DNA of 64,000 bases, from contig JAGTTD010000013.1 of assembly GCA_018398585.1 (NCBI GenBank), positions 7,412,492-7,476,491 on the forward strand, written 5' to 3'. The notes under the pieces are model-generated. The model was not told the origin of the DNA and did no database searches. It was given only the letters and a program-made list of their open reading frames with translations. Made by a program: the position numbers and the translations under genes. The DNA comes from Simmondsia chinensis. Lineage: Eukaryota; Streptophyta; Magnoliopsida; Caryophyllales; Simmondsiaceae. The number at the start of each line of letters is the position of its first letter. The first letter of the stretch is position 1. Below, one piece after another: positions 30,807 through 41,600 of this stretch.

Positions 30807-30869
30807 GCCCGACCCTGCGTTCTGCGGGAGCCGCAAGGCACTGGGACTGTTGTTGTTGTTGTTGTTGTA

Positions 30870-32030
30870 TCAATATCTGATATGATTTGTTGGATGGAGT
30901 AGGGAAGATCTTCATTTACTGCCTTAATCCATGTAGCAACTCTGTACTTCTCGAGATCAATGATACCTTGAGTGGATGTTTGCTTGTTGTTGAATATGAT
31001 ATCATTCCTAGCAAGCCAAATGGACCAAATAGCCGCAAAGAAAGTGATGTACCAGCACTTTCCTCTAAAGAAACCAGTGTGCACTCCCTGCCACTGCTCA
31101 TACCACAGCTTAATTGAAGATGAAGACACCATTTTTTTTTTTTATTCCACCAGTCAGCCAAAGCACTCCTCACATTCCAGGCAACTTGGCAATGGAGGAA
31201 AAGATGGTCGGGTGTTTTAAGTCCCTGATTGCACATGATGCAGGTACTCAGCTGTTCATCAATAATTCCAAACCCAGCAAGCCTAGATCTTGTATTAACC
31301 TTGTTAAGTAGAGCCAACCATGTGAAGAGTTCAACTTTTGGAGGGACAACCCCTTTCCAAAAACCTTTGATTACAAACTGACGTGCCTCTGCCACACGCT
31401 TCTGCAGAAAGAGCTCCCAGAGAACCTCCCCCTTGCATCAAATCTCCAGCAGCATGAATCAGATCTGTCAGGACAAAGGAAGACAGCACCTAGAAGTTGG
31501 AGAAGTGAGTCCCTCATTGTAACTTCAAACAAAAACAATCGCCTTCTCTAAATGAGATTTCAGTGCCAACAAAGCCCATCCCAGCACCCCATTTCACCAA
31601 TGCAGTTGCCTCTTTGATCTGAAACAAGATAAAGTCCAGGAAATCTATCCTTTAGTGGCATGTCATCAATCCAAGTGTCCTCCCAAAAGGATGTTCTTAG
31701 CCCATTTCCTATGATGAATGTCCAACCTTCCCTGATGCACTCTTCAATCTGCTGGGATCCACGATGGAAGTTCAATATGTCAAACCAGAGTGAAGGAGCA
31801 GCAGTTTTGTAGTTCCCAATTGCAACAAAGTTATCAGGTGTTCTATGAATACTCGACACAATTCTCTTCCAAAAGGCTTGATAATCGTCTGAAAATCTCC
31901 ACCACCATTTGAACAACAAGCCTGCATTCTTCATTGTGATATCCCCAACACCTAGTCCCCCAAATTCCTTTGGCCTCTGTACAATCTCCCACTTAATAAG
32001 AGGCATCGATTTCTGATCAGAATTTCCTTG
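30870..32030 (-). pseudogene. L1-A ORF2 post-RT region with zinc-binding domain (frameshifted)
   Basis: Right to left: RPKEFGGLGVGDITMKNAGL and LLFKWWWRFSDDYQAFWKRI (32006-31860), FIIGNGLRTSFWEDTWID (31700), then after frame changes the zf-RVT domain GFWKGVVPPKVELFTWLALL, NKVNTRSRLAGFGI, CIMCNQGLKTPDHLFLHC (31395-31180) with its C-x2-C...H...C ligands, and AAIWSIWLARNDIIFNN near 31010. This region links RT to RNase H in plant L1 ORF2. It ends at the RTE 2 insertion. Confidence 0.87.
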
Positions 32031-33508
32031 CCAAAGAAGTCTCTTTGCAATTTGTTGATTCTTTTTGCAACCATCTTAGGCATTTTGAATAAGGAGAGGT
32101 AGTATATTGGTAGATTTTGTAACACTGATTTGATGAGCACAAGTCTACCAGCTCTTGAAAGTAGCTTTAGTTTCCATCCAGCCAACCTTTTATGTATTTT
32201 GTCAATGATAGGATCCCAAGTCTTGATTCTTTTGCTGTTTGTTCCGAGGGGTAAGCCAAGATACATGATTGGGAGGTTTCCTTTTGAGCATTGGAAGGTT
32301 TGGGCAGCTTTTAAGCTCCATTGGTCACTTTTGTTTAGTGCAATCAGAACTAATTTCTGCAGGATGATAGATAAGCCAGACATGAGTTGGAAACAGCCAA
32401 GTAGCCATCTTAATCTTTTGATTTCCTCTCCATGAGCATCATAAAAAACAATTGTATCATCAGCAAATTGCAGGTGAGTGATTCTTTCTCTATTATTTCC
32501 AATTTCCATGTCTCTAATGTAGCCTTACTGTAATGCTTTACCCATCAGACAGTTCAGAGTTTCAGCCCCCAAGACAAAGAGGAATGGAGAAATGGGGTCA
32601 CCTTGCCTTAGACCTCTACTCATTGGGATGGGTGCAGTGGGAGATCCATTAACAAGGATGGATATAGAGGCTGATCTTATGCATATTTTTGTCCATGTCC
32701 TCCATACCATTCCAAATCCCATTCTTGACATTACCTCCTCAATGAAATCCCAACACATTGTGTCATACGCCTTTCTAAAATCCAGTTTCAAGATGACACC
32801 TTGGGCCTTTGTAATTTTTGACCATAGGACAACTTCGTTTGCTATTAAGGCTTCATCCAATATCTGCCTATTCTTGACAAAAGCAGTTTGGGACTCACCT
32901 ATTAGGTCAGGCAGGACAGAGATCAGTCTCTTAGCTAGGATCTTTGCAATGATCTTATACAGGCACCCCACCATGCTAATTGGCCTGAATTCATCAAGTT
33001 CTGAAGCTCCTGCTTTCTTTGGTATAAGTGTTATCCATGTGACATTTGCTCTATTTGGTAGCTCATACTCATCAAAGAACTTCCTGACAAAAGCACAGAC
33101 ATCCGGCCCAATTAGCACCCATCCTTTCCTGATGAACTTGAAGTTAAAACCATCATACCCTGGTGCTTTGGTAGGGTTGCAGGCCCACACTGCCTCTCTT
33201 ATCTCATCATCAGTAATTTGTCTTTCCAGGTGCTCAGCTTGTTGATTGCTTAGTCTTGGGAATGGCAAGCCTTCCAGTGAAGGCCTACCGCTTGGACATC
33301 CTTCTTCATTATACAATCGGTGAAAATGGTTGATGATTGCTTGTCTTATGGCTGCTGGCTGCTTGATTCTCAGATTTCTTACTTTGAGAGATCTAATATA
33401 ATTCTTCTTTAGTCTTGCTTTTTCCAAAGTGAAGAAGTACTTGGTGTTTCTATCTCCTTTTATGAGTTTGCATCTAGACTTTTGCTTCCACAATTGCTCT
33501 CTTTTCAA
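31952..33508 (-). pseudogene. L1-A ORF2 reverse transcriptase domain
   Basis: Makes cDNA by target-primed reverse transcription in an intact element. The RT boxes appear in order: GDRNTKYFFTLEKARLKK, APGYDGFNFKFIRKGW, WITLIPKKAGASELDEFRPI, ILKLDFRKAYDTMCWDFIEE (first catalytic Asp), SRGLRQGDPISPFLFVL, then a TAA stop at 32525, and in the same frame HLQFADDTIVFYD with the intact catalytic FADD. The frame continues through LSIILQKLVLIALNK and PIMYLGLPLGTNSKRI to a frameshift near 32030. Apart from the one stop it is close to intact. Confidence 0.92.
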
Positions 33509-33523
33509 ATACCATTTGTCAAG

Positions 33524-34504
33524 CTAAATCCAAGCTACTTTTCTTCGAGCCACAATCACTTCATCAATGTCTTCTTCTTCAAGATGTTTGTCAATTTCAT
33601 CTAAAGCTTCTTTGAGTTGCTTGATTCTAGTGTTTATGTCAACAAAGCATTCTTTGTTCCAAACTTGTATTTTGGCCTTGAAACATTTCAGCATCAAATC
33701 AGCATCAGCACCTTGATTCCTCTCCCTTTCTTCTCTGATTAAGGACCATAAATCATTCCTATTAAGCCAACAATCCAGGTTTCTGAATGGTATTGGACCC
33801 CAATTTATTTTTTCAGATTCAATCATCAATGCAGCATGATCCGAAAGCTTTTTTTGTAATCCCCACTGCTTGATGTCTGGGAATTTGACCAACCAATCAG
33901 GTGTAACAAATGTTCTATCAATTCTGCTTAGAGATCTCCCTCTTCCCCATGTGAATTTTCTCCCTATTAGTGGAAGATCAATAAGACCACCAGCTTCAAT
34001 GAACTTTCGGAAATCTTTCATACCAGTAGTGACATTCCTCATTCCTTTTCTATCATCCAGGTGCAAAATTTCATTCATATCACCTGATATCATTGTTGGG
34101 CAATTAAGTTCTTCAATAGCCTAATTTATCTCCCTCCATAAGATCAATCTTTCATCCTTACTTGATGGAACATAGATGAAAACAATGGCACACAGACAGT
34201 CATATTGAGCAATCTTTCCTTTGATGCACAACCAATTCCTGCTTGCTTGAATCGTGCTGATTGACAGCCAGTCTTTATCCCAAACAGCCAAAATTCCTCC
34301 TAATCCATTTGGAGATGCTTGTATCGATTGTGAAGAAAATTCAGAGTGTGGCCAGATCACCGTTGCAACATTCTGGTTATGTTCAGAGGCCTTGGTTTCC
34401 AGGATGCATGCAATGTCAGGCTTTTTTTGGCTTATGACATCTTTCACCATTCTCTTTTTTTGCTTTGAATTGATCCCATTGACATTCCATACTAGGATCT
34501 TCAT
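33524..34504 (-). pseudogene. L1-A ORF2 AP endonuclease domain
   Basis: Nicks the target DNA in an intact element. The start MKILVWNVNGINSKQKKRM (ATG at 34504) is the canonical first motif of plant L1 ORF2, followed by ACILETKAS (catalytic Glu), GGILAVWD, then a TAG at 34121, and in the same frame MISGDMNEILHLDDRKG, LIDLPLIGRKFTWGRGRSLS, IDRTFVT and SDHAALM (the C-terminal SDH). A TAG at 33524 separates it from RT. The only damage is these two in-frame stops. Confidence 0.92.
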
Positions 34505-34526
34505 TCCTTCCTTATTGACAAGGATT

Positions 34527-35110
34527 TTAACAGTCCTTGCCTTTGCCTTTGATGTCTCTCTGCTTTTGTCGTTTCTCCTCTCTCCTAAGGCCTTTTGATT
34601 TCCTTAGTTGTGATTCAATGTTTTCCACATCAAGTCCATTCCACATGATGCCCAATTCATTCCCTGCTCTCCATATTTTCTTTGCTTCATGCCACATTTT
34701 CCCAGATTTTTGTGATCCTTCTGGTGTGCTAGCTTCACTTTCTATGTCGCTCTGTTGATCTCTCTGTTGTGCTAGATGTGGATCCTCCACCCTGTGCTGC
34801 TGTGCAAGGCTAGTTACACTTTGCTGTGGTGGTGTTTCCTGGAAAATGTTAACATCATACAAGTTAACAAACCCAGGTAGGAATCTGAGCTCTCTCCTTC
34901 TGATGCTGGTGCTTCTTCTGTTGATTGCCTACCTTTCTCTAGCTGTTGATCAGCACTTTTAAGCTTGAATCTGTTGTAAAACTATGGCCTTGGAGGTTCC
35001 TGTTCACAAACTATTCCAATGCCCGGTGAAGATCTTTCTTCAATTGTTTTTCTGACATATTTTTGTGGTTTTTCTTTGTCATTGAAAGCTCTATTGTTAG
35101 ATTTTGAATT
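34527..35110 (-). pseudogene. L1-A ORF1 C-terminal end
   Basis: A hydrophilic, Lys- and Glu-rich frame (AKKIWRAGNELGIMWNG, SQLRKSKGLRREEKRQKQRD) directly upstream of ORF2, with further related sequence up to about 35105 in a neighbouring frame (DKEKPQKYVRKTIEERSSPG). This fits the C-terminal end of an L1 nucleic-acid-binding protein. The 5' part including any zinc knuckle is absent. Confidence 0.65.
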
Positions 35111-35405
35111 TTATTGAATGTCAATCAATTATTTATAAGGAAAAAAATATTAGCTAGAGGAATCGGCATCAATATAAAGCTAATAAATGGACATTCATGC
35201 TGTTGACCTTAAATTTTTAATTTTATCAAATACAAACCTTATATTATCAAATATGCATCACTTAGACTATATGTTACTCCATTCGAAAGTTGGCCATATG
35301 TATAATATACATCATCTAATGTAAAATATACCATGTTCGGCATATAAATTTCATTCTTATAATGCAACATATTTTCAAAAAATTAACAAGAAATCTATTT
35401 AATAA
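35111..35405. other. AT-rich spacer
   Basis: No coding content. It lies between the truncated end of L1-A and the third copia LTR, and is probably the target DNA of both. Confidence 0.4.
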
Positions 35406-35680
35406 TAAAAAAAAAGAATAATAGAATAGAATTAGATTTATCTTTATCTTTATCCTCTACTGAGAGATAATAGAAGATCTTTAATTATTTTATGTATATT
35501 TATATCTAGATAAGATAGTTGAGTTGTATCTGCCATCTAAGATTTAGATGAGAACATAATTGACTTTTGTAAATCCTTATCTCTTATTTTTATTTATGTA
35601 TCTACATATTGATGAATGAAGTGAGGGGCGAAACTCATTCAAGCTCTCAATTTATTTTTATACTTTCCTTTGTTCTTTTA
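35406..35680 (+). repeat. 5' LTR of copia 3
   Basis: Matches 56396-56668 through TTTATCTTTAT, AGATAATAGAAGATCTTTAA, CATCTAAGATTTAGATGAGA and AACTCATTCAAGC. It ends TTGTTCTTTTA where the 3' copy ends TTGTTCTTTTACA, so the terminal CA is missing or mutated. The left end lacks a clear TG and is approximate. Confidence 0.85.
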
Positions 35681-35688
35681 TGGTACCA
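35681..35688 (+). promoter_or_regulatory. Left half of the copia 3 primer-binding site
   Basis: TGGTACCA, one base from TGGTATCA, the start of the initiator methionine tRNA-complementary site used by most copia elements. The Athila LTR begins immediately after. Confidence 0.8.
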
Positions 35689-37237
35689 TGATGCATCTCA
35701 TATTTGCGTATTTTTTAATTACTATTTTAATTATTTTGCACCTAATTAATTATAATGCTATACTCACGTTGACAATTTTAATGTTTATAGGTTTGAAGAT
35801 TAAAATCCCAAAAATTGTCAAATCTAGTGCAAATAAGACAAATTCGATGCGTAAACAATTAAATCAAGTCAATCGAGATCTGGAACAAGAACGTATAAGC
35901 TCGGCCCAGACCCAAACCCGTGTCAACACTGCCCAGCCCACGACCACCAGTTCATCGACACCAGACCCCTGTTTCAGCTTCAATCTCACCGAGCCCAAGC
36001 AGCACATCTTCACTAGTCCATCTCATCCGGCCCATCACCATCGCCTCTGCCTAGTTCAGTACAACACACAGCACCTCAGGTTCAAACCACAACCGAAGCC
36101 CACCGTCAGCCCCCATCACTTCTACAACCCAAACTTAGGCCCGATATCGCAGCCAGCTCAGGTCCAGGACCTCCCGTTCCCATTCTTGGCCCGTCATCAC
36201 ATGCAAGCCCAATATAGAAGCTTGGCCCCGACTAGTCCAGGCCATCGTGCATCAAAGCCCAGCTTAGACTTAGGGTTCGGTAAGCAGAGCAGCAACGAGA
36301 ATCATCGTTATAAATTAAGAGGATTACATATTTTTGGGGGCCGCTAGTTTTGGCATCGCTCAAACTTCTTTCTCTTTGTCTCTCCCTTTGAATTAATTTA
36401 AGTTTTCTTTTTTCATTAAATTGGAACGAGAGCAAAATTAGTGTGGAGACTGATATGAGTTCATACATCTCCTCCTTCACCGGGTCACTTTGATGGAGAG
36501 CTAACTTGCTATCTAGGTTTAGATAAAGTCTTAGCCTTTTTATTTTTGTATTACTCTTAATTTCGGGATAATTTATTTGTTACATGAATTTCTTGATTGT
36601 GAGAAATACTATGAAGTATTGTGCTTTAATTGTTTATTCAATTAATATGATTATTGAGTTTGTAATCTTTAATTGTTGAGATTGATATTTATAAATTAAT
36701 TCTTTGTGCTTGTAGCCTTAGGATCAATTAATCAAGCAATAGTATTAACCTAGTTGTTAATTAAAGCCTATCTTCCGTATGCTTTAGTTAAATAGAGTCA
36801 ATACATAATAATTAACAATACGCTAGGTAGAGTCTATTTTCCCTATTCTTTAGTTAGATAAGGTCAATACACGATAATAACAACATCACCTTATTAGGTT
36901 GAAGCTTGTAACCTAAACCACTGCCCGTGTGATAATCAATAATCTCAATTTAAAAGCTAACACAAAAATAATTGGCTAATGACAAATTCGAAACTATAGG
37001 TTCCAATTTAATACACTTTCCCCCTTTAGAAGTAGAGTACTTAGTTTAATTTTCATTTCTTTAGATTAATTAACACAAAATCTCATAATTTTCCTTAAAT
37101 CAATTTAGGTCATAGATAAAGTCATACACTTTTAGTCCCTATAGTTCGACACCCTCTCACCCTAAACTTCAATTTAGATGTGTTTAGTGAATAGGGTTTT
37201 ATATTAAATTTTGATGGAACTAAGAAAAAATACATCA
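35689..37237 (+). repeat. Athila 5' LTR
   Basis: TGATGCATCTCA ... ATACATCA, 1549 bp. It aligns along its length with the 3' LTR but shows many substitutions, so the insertion is old. A frame of up to 225 codons covers the first third (35670-36347) with many GCCCA words; the matching frame in the 3' LTR is interrupted near 50605, so I do not call a gene. Confidence 0.92.
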
Positions 37238-37243
37238 AGATTT

Positions 37244-37261
37244 TGGCGCCGTTGCCGGGGA
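37244..37261 (+). promoter_or_regulatory. Athila primer-binding site (tRNA-Asp type)
   Basis: TGGCGCCGTTGCCGGGGA, six bases after the 5' LTR. This is the primer site shared by many plant Tat/Athila gypsy elements; the host tRNA 3' end primes minus-strand DNA here. Confidence 0.93.
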
Positions 37262-37572
37262 CTAGGCAATGTTCGTGATTTTATTTTTGTGAGTTTCTTT
37301 GATTCATAACTTAGAATTTCTAATTTTTTTAATTGTTAATTATTTCTTTTTTCTAAAAAAAATAATAAATTTTCTTCGTTACTTTTCTTTAAAAATTTAT
37401 TTCTTTTTTTTTTTTTTTAAGCATTAACTGTCTTGTGATTTTCGTGCATAGGTAACTTTTAGGATAGCTTATTAGTTGTTTTTCTTTAAGTGTTTTATTT
37501 TGTCTTGTTTATTTTTATTTTGTTTTGTTAGCTTTAATTTTAGTTTGACTTGCTTCGTGTGGTTGTTTGTTC
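37262..37572 (+). other. Athila leader
   Basis: Untranslated stretch with T-rich runs between the primer-binding site and gag. No frame is supported. Confidence 0.6.
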
Positions 37573-38960
37573 ATGCACTGTCGTCATTCTTTGTCTCTTG
37601 ACCTTACTAGATTTGACCCTAAAATTGAAAGGACCTTAAGAGATATTAGAGCTCAACACCGAGCACAAACCATAATGGCTAATGAACAACAACCACGTCC
37701 ACTTATGAAGGATTTTACTCCTACCACATACACCTCACCTTCATGCATTAGGTTGCCACCTTCCATGGCTTAGGCAATGAGAATCCGTACACACATTTAG
37801 ACGGTTTCATGGAGGTTTACTCAACCTTCAGGATTCCTAATGTTAGTAATGAAGCCATCCTACTACGCCTTTTTCCTTTCTCTTTGAAGGATAAAGATAA
37901 GTATTGGTTAGACACCTTACCTAGTTGGATGATTAGTACTTGGACTCAAATTCAACAAGAATTTCTTAAGAAATTCTATCCCATTAGTAAGACCAACACT
38001 GCTAGGAGAGCCATTAACACCTTTGCCCGAGCGAAGAGTTTCATGAGAGTTGGGATAGGTTTAGGAAACTACTGAGAACTTGTCCTCATCATGCTATCCT
38101 AAATGGCAACTGGTTCAAAACTTTTATTATGGGTTGAATAAAAAGGGTCAACAAACTGTTGATGCCTCCTTTGGTGGTCAGATTAGGAAGAATGAGGATG
38201 AGGCGTGGGAACTGTTTGAACATTTGAATGAGAACTCACAGCAGAATGCCGCGCATACCCTTTAAATGCTGCTAGGTTAAATAAAAGAGGGGTATAAGAA
38301 ATTGCTCACACCTCTATCTTAGATAAGAAAGTGGACTCTCTTGCCTCATCTGTGGAGCAACTTACTTCCTTATTTAAGATGACATTGACTCCTCCTACTA
38401 TACCTAATGCGTCTAATGTTCAAAACATGCATAGTGCTTGCTCTTCATGTTCTAATGCTTCTCATTCTACACAAGATTGCCCCTCTGTTTCACCTTTTGT
38501 TGAGTGGTCAGAGAAACAGGTTAATGCGGCCCAAGGATTCTCGAGGAACGATCCATACTCGAACACATACAATCCAGGCTAGAGAAACCATCCAAACTTC
38601 TTCTGGAGGCAAGGAGGAGAAGGACAATTCATACCACAGCAACATAATCCACAACCTTAACAATCTGGTATGCCACGACCTCTTGGTTTTTAATCGCAAG
38701 GGTATGCTTCTAATTACTTCCAACCTTCTAATTTGAGCTTTAATTCAAATTTTAAAGAGAAGGTCTTGAGTAAGTTGAAAGGTTTAGAAGCTAATTCCCA
38801 ACTCCTCCACCCCCATACACAATCGATCTCAAAGCGAGAAACCAAAATAGGTCAACTAGCGAACACTTTGAGTAGGAGAGATTAGGGAAGACTTCCTTGC
38901 CAAACCGTAGAAAACCCTAGGAACTGTGTGAGGCAAGACAACCATCCTCCCCATCAAGAA
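37573..38960 (+). pseudogene. Athila gag (broken)
   Basis: The likely start is ATG 37573 (MHCRHSLSLDLTRFDPKIER). The FDPKIERTLR motif, MKDFTPTTYTSPSCIRLPP and, after a frameshift near 37770, LRLFPFSLKDKDKYWLDTLP and IQQEFLKKFYPIS are typical of Athila gag. Further breaks fall near 38075, 38265 and 38580. The zinc knuckle CSSCSNASHSTQDC (38439-38480) keeps all four ligands in the CX2CX4HX4C pattern. Packages element RNA in an intact element. Confidence 0.88.
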
Positions 38961-39848
38961 CAAGCAAAGTCCATTACAATGTTAAGAAGTGGAAAGGAAG
39001 TTGACAATGGGGTGAGTGCCAAGAGTAAAGTACCCATAAGTGGCGAGGGAGAAGAAAAGAGCGAGGAAAGAGAGAAGGAGACCGATGAGGTCACGCACCC
39101 TTCTCCCATTCTTAAGACCTCTGATCTTCCTTCCTCATATGAATCTAGGGTACCCTTCACCTGGGCTTTAGCTGCACCACATCCAAATGGGAAGGACAAG
39201 AAATGGGAAGACATTTTGGAGACGTCTAGGCAAGTAAGGATAAAAATTTCCATTCTTGATGAGATCAAACAGATCCCGACCTATGCGAAGCTCATTAAGG
39301 AATTACTGAACCAAAAGAGACGATCTAGAGCATATTTTCCTAAGAAAGTGTTTTTAACCGAGCAAGTGAGCTCCATTCTGAAGTGTGACACTCCAATTAA
39401 GTACAAAGTCCCTGATGTCCCCACCATCTCTTGTTCACTTGGAGACTACCTAATCGGTAAAGCTTTACTGGACTTCGGAGCCACTGTTAACATTATTCCT
39501 TACTCGGTTTATGAGAAGTTAGGCCTGGGAGAGTTGCAACCCACCATGGTGACCTTACAGTTAGCAGATAGATCAACTAGGATCTCCCGTGGTTAGCTGA
39601 TTGACGTGTTAGTGAGAGTAGACAGAGCCTTGTTTCCTGCTGATTTCCCCATGCTTGATATGGAACCTTCTAGTCATTCAAAAACCCATGTACCTATCAT
39701 TCTAGGCCGGCCTTTCTTAGTGACGACCAATGCTACCATTAACTGTAAATCTGGGGTAATGGACGTTAGTTTTGCGAACATGGCTATTAGGTTGAACATT
39801 TTTAAGGCTTCATTGTCACCCACTAGTGAAGATGAGTTAAAGTGTTTC
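38928..39848 (+). pseudogene. Athila protease region
   Basis: A long frame starts near 38928 with ITMLRSGKEVDNG and a charged linker, then KYKVPDVPTISCSLGDYLIG, the active site LLDFGATVNIIPYSVYEKLG and LQLADRSTRISRG, followed by TAG at 39597. In the same frame DVLVRVDRALFPADFPMLDM and HVPIILGRPFLVTTNATINC continue to TAG at 39849. The DFG variant of the aspartic protease triad occurs in Athila-like elements, so it need not be inactive in itself. Confidence 0.9.
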
Positions 39849-41600
39849 TAGGTGGATGTTATTGATGATTTGGTTGACCAAAAACTCCCTTCTATCCTAG
39901 TTAGTGATTCCCTTGAGCGAGCACTAGTATACGATTGTTTTGATATTTTTGAGATTGTAAATGACATTAAAGAGATGAATGATTTGCTTGAGTTATGTGC
40001 ACCCTTTGAGACTTGTCATTGGTTGTCAAAAATAGAAGCCTTACCTGCGCTTTCGGATTCCCCTGCCTTTCCTTCCATTTTTTCACCACCCAAACTTGAA
40101 CTTAAATCATTGCCATCTACTCTTAAGTATGCTTTCTTAGGACCCTACGAGACTTTACCTGTGATTATCTCTTCTCAATTGTCTAGGGAACAGGAGGATG
40201 CATTGATGATAGTACTTAGTGATCATAAGAGTGCCATTGGGTGGTCTGTGGCTGCTTTGAAGAGTATAGACCCTTCCATTTGCATGCATAGGATTTTTCT
40301 TATGAGAGCGCTAGACCCATTACAGAGATGCAAAGAAGGTTAAACCTTAACATGAAAGAAGCAGTAAAGAAAGAGATTGTGAAATTGCTTGATGTGGGTA
40401 TCATTTACCCAATTTCTGATAGGAGGTGGGTTAGCCCCGTTCAGGTAGTCCCAAAGAAGTTGGGCGTTACGGTGGTTAAGAGCAATGATAGAGAGTTAGT
40501 ACGTACTAGAGAGACCACAGGTTAGAGAGTCTGTATTCACTGTAGGAAGCTTAACTCTGCCACTAGGAAAGATCATTTTCCTCTACCATTCATTGACCAG
40601 ATTTTAGAGAGGCTAGTTGGTCAGAGCTTTTACTATTTTCTTTATGGATATTCAGGATATAACCAGGTAGCAGTCTATCTAGAGCATCAGGAAAAAAATG
40701 ACTTTTACGTGCCCCTTTGGAACATTTGCCTATCGTAGGATGCCATTTGGTTTATGTAATGCGCTCGCTATATTCTAGAGATGGATGATGTCTATCTTTT
40801 TTGACATGGTAGAGAAATTTCTGAGGTTTTCATGGATAATTTCTCTGTTTTTGGACCTTCGTTTGATGAATGTTTGAAGAACTTGAGGCTTGTGCTGAAA
40901 AAATGTGAACAGACTAATCTTGTTTTGAGTTGGGAGAAGAGTCACTTTATGGTTCAAGTGGGAATCGTATTGGGTCATAGGGTGTCCAAGAAGGGTATTA
41001 AGGTTGATAAGGCTAAAGTAGATCTAATTGCTAACTTACCCCCTCCATCAAATGTGAAGCAAGTTAGATCCTTTTTAGGTCATGCAGGTTGCTATCGGAG
41101 ATTCATTAAGGCCTTTTGGAAATTAGCTAAGCCATTGACTTGCTTGCTAGTTAAAGAAATATCATTTGAGTTTGAAGAATCATGCTTAGAAGCTTTCCAA
41201 AAGCTGAGATCATTACTTGTTTTGGCCCCTATTATGCAGCCACCTGATTACTCTCTCCCTTATGAAATTATGTGTGATGCTACTGATTTTGCCATAGGTG
41301 CCGTTCTAGGTCAAAGAGTGAACACAGTGTCTCAAGTCATTTACTATGCTAGTAAAACTCTTAATGATGCCCAATGCCATTGCACCACCATTGAAAAGGA
41401 GTTGCTAGTTGTTGTGTTTGTTCTTGACAAGTTTCGTTCCTATCTTTTGAGGTCAAAAGTCATTATCTATTCTGACCATGCTGCATTGAAATATTTACTC
41501 TCAAGGAAAGAAACGAAACATAGGCTCATTAGATGGATTCTTCTACTTTAAGAGTTTGACATTGAGAATAAAGATGAGAAAGGTGCAGGGCATGTGGTAG
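39849..41600 (+). pseudogene. Athila reverse transcriptase and RNase H (broken)
   Basis: The pre-RT region PPKLELKSLPSTLKYAFLGP and SHKSAIGW-like DHKSAIGWSVAAL (40090-40250) is followed by a frameshift near 40330, IIYPISDRRWVSPVQVVPKK (40400), a stop at 40522-40524, KLNSATRKDHFPLPFIDQIL, and FLYGYSGYNQ where the first catalytic Asp is now Tyr. The second site reads [10 protein letters not shown], with Asn in place of the second Asp. Then [40 protein letters not shown], and RNase [17 protein letters not shown] and [16 protein letters not shown]. Both RT catalytic sites are therefore lost. Confidence 0.92.

Larger units (their letters stand above)
30082..30868 (+). mobile_element. RTE-clade LINE 2, strongly 5'-truncated, inside L1-A
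   Basis: The + strand begins in the RTE C-terminal region and ends in (TTG)6 at about 30849-30868. Sequence matches the - strand of RTE LINE 1, including the 3' tail words GGCTGCGTACATCA and GCACTGGGACTG. It sits in reverse orientation inside the L1-A reading frame. I could not find a convincing target-site duplication; junctions are placed where similarity to RTE LINE 1 starts and where the TTG tail stops. Confidence 0.88.
29424..35110 (-). mobile_element. L1-type LINE A, 5'-truncated, interrupted by an RTE LINE
   Basis: The - strand carries the tail of ORF1, then ORF2 with AP endonuclease, reverse transcriptase, a Cys/His zinc-binding region and RNase H in that order, which is the domain order of plant L1 elements. 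A second LINE (30082-30868, +) splits ORF2 between the zinc region and RNase H. The 5' end stops within ORF1 near 35110. No poly(A) tail or target-site duplication is obvious at the left end, so that boundary is approximate. ORF2 is little damaged: three in-frame stops across the endonuclease and RT, then frameshifts. Confidence 0.88.

Noticed and set aside
32592..33245. 217-codon frame on +
   Set aside because: Antisense shadow of the L1-A reverse transcriptase, which shows clear RT boxes on -.
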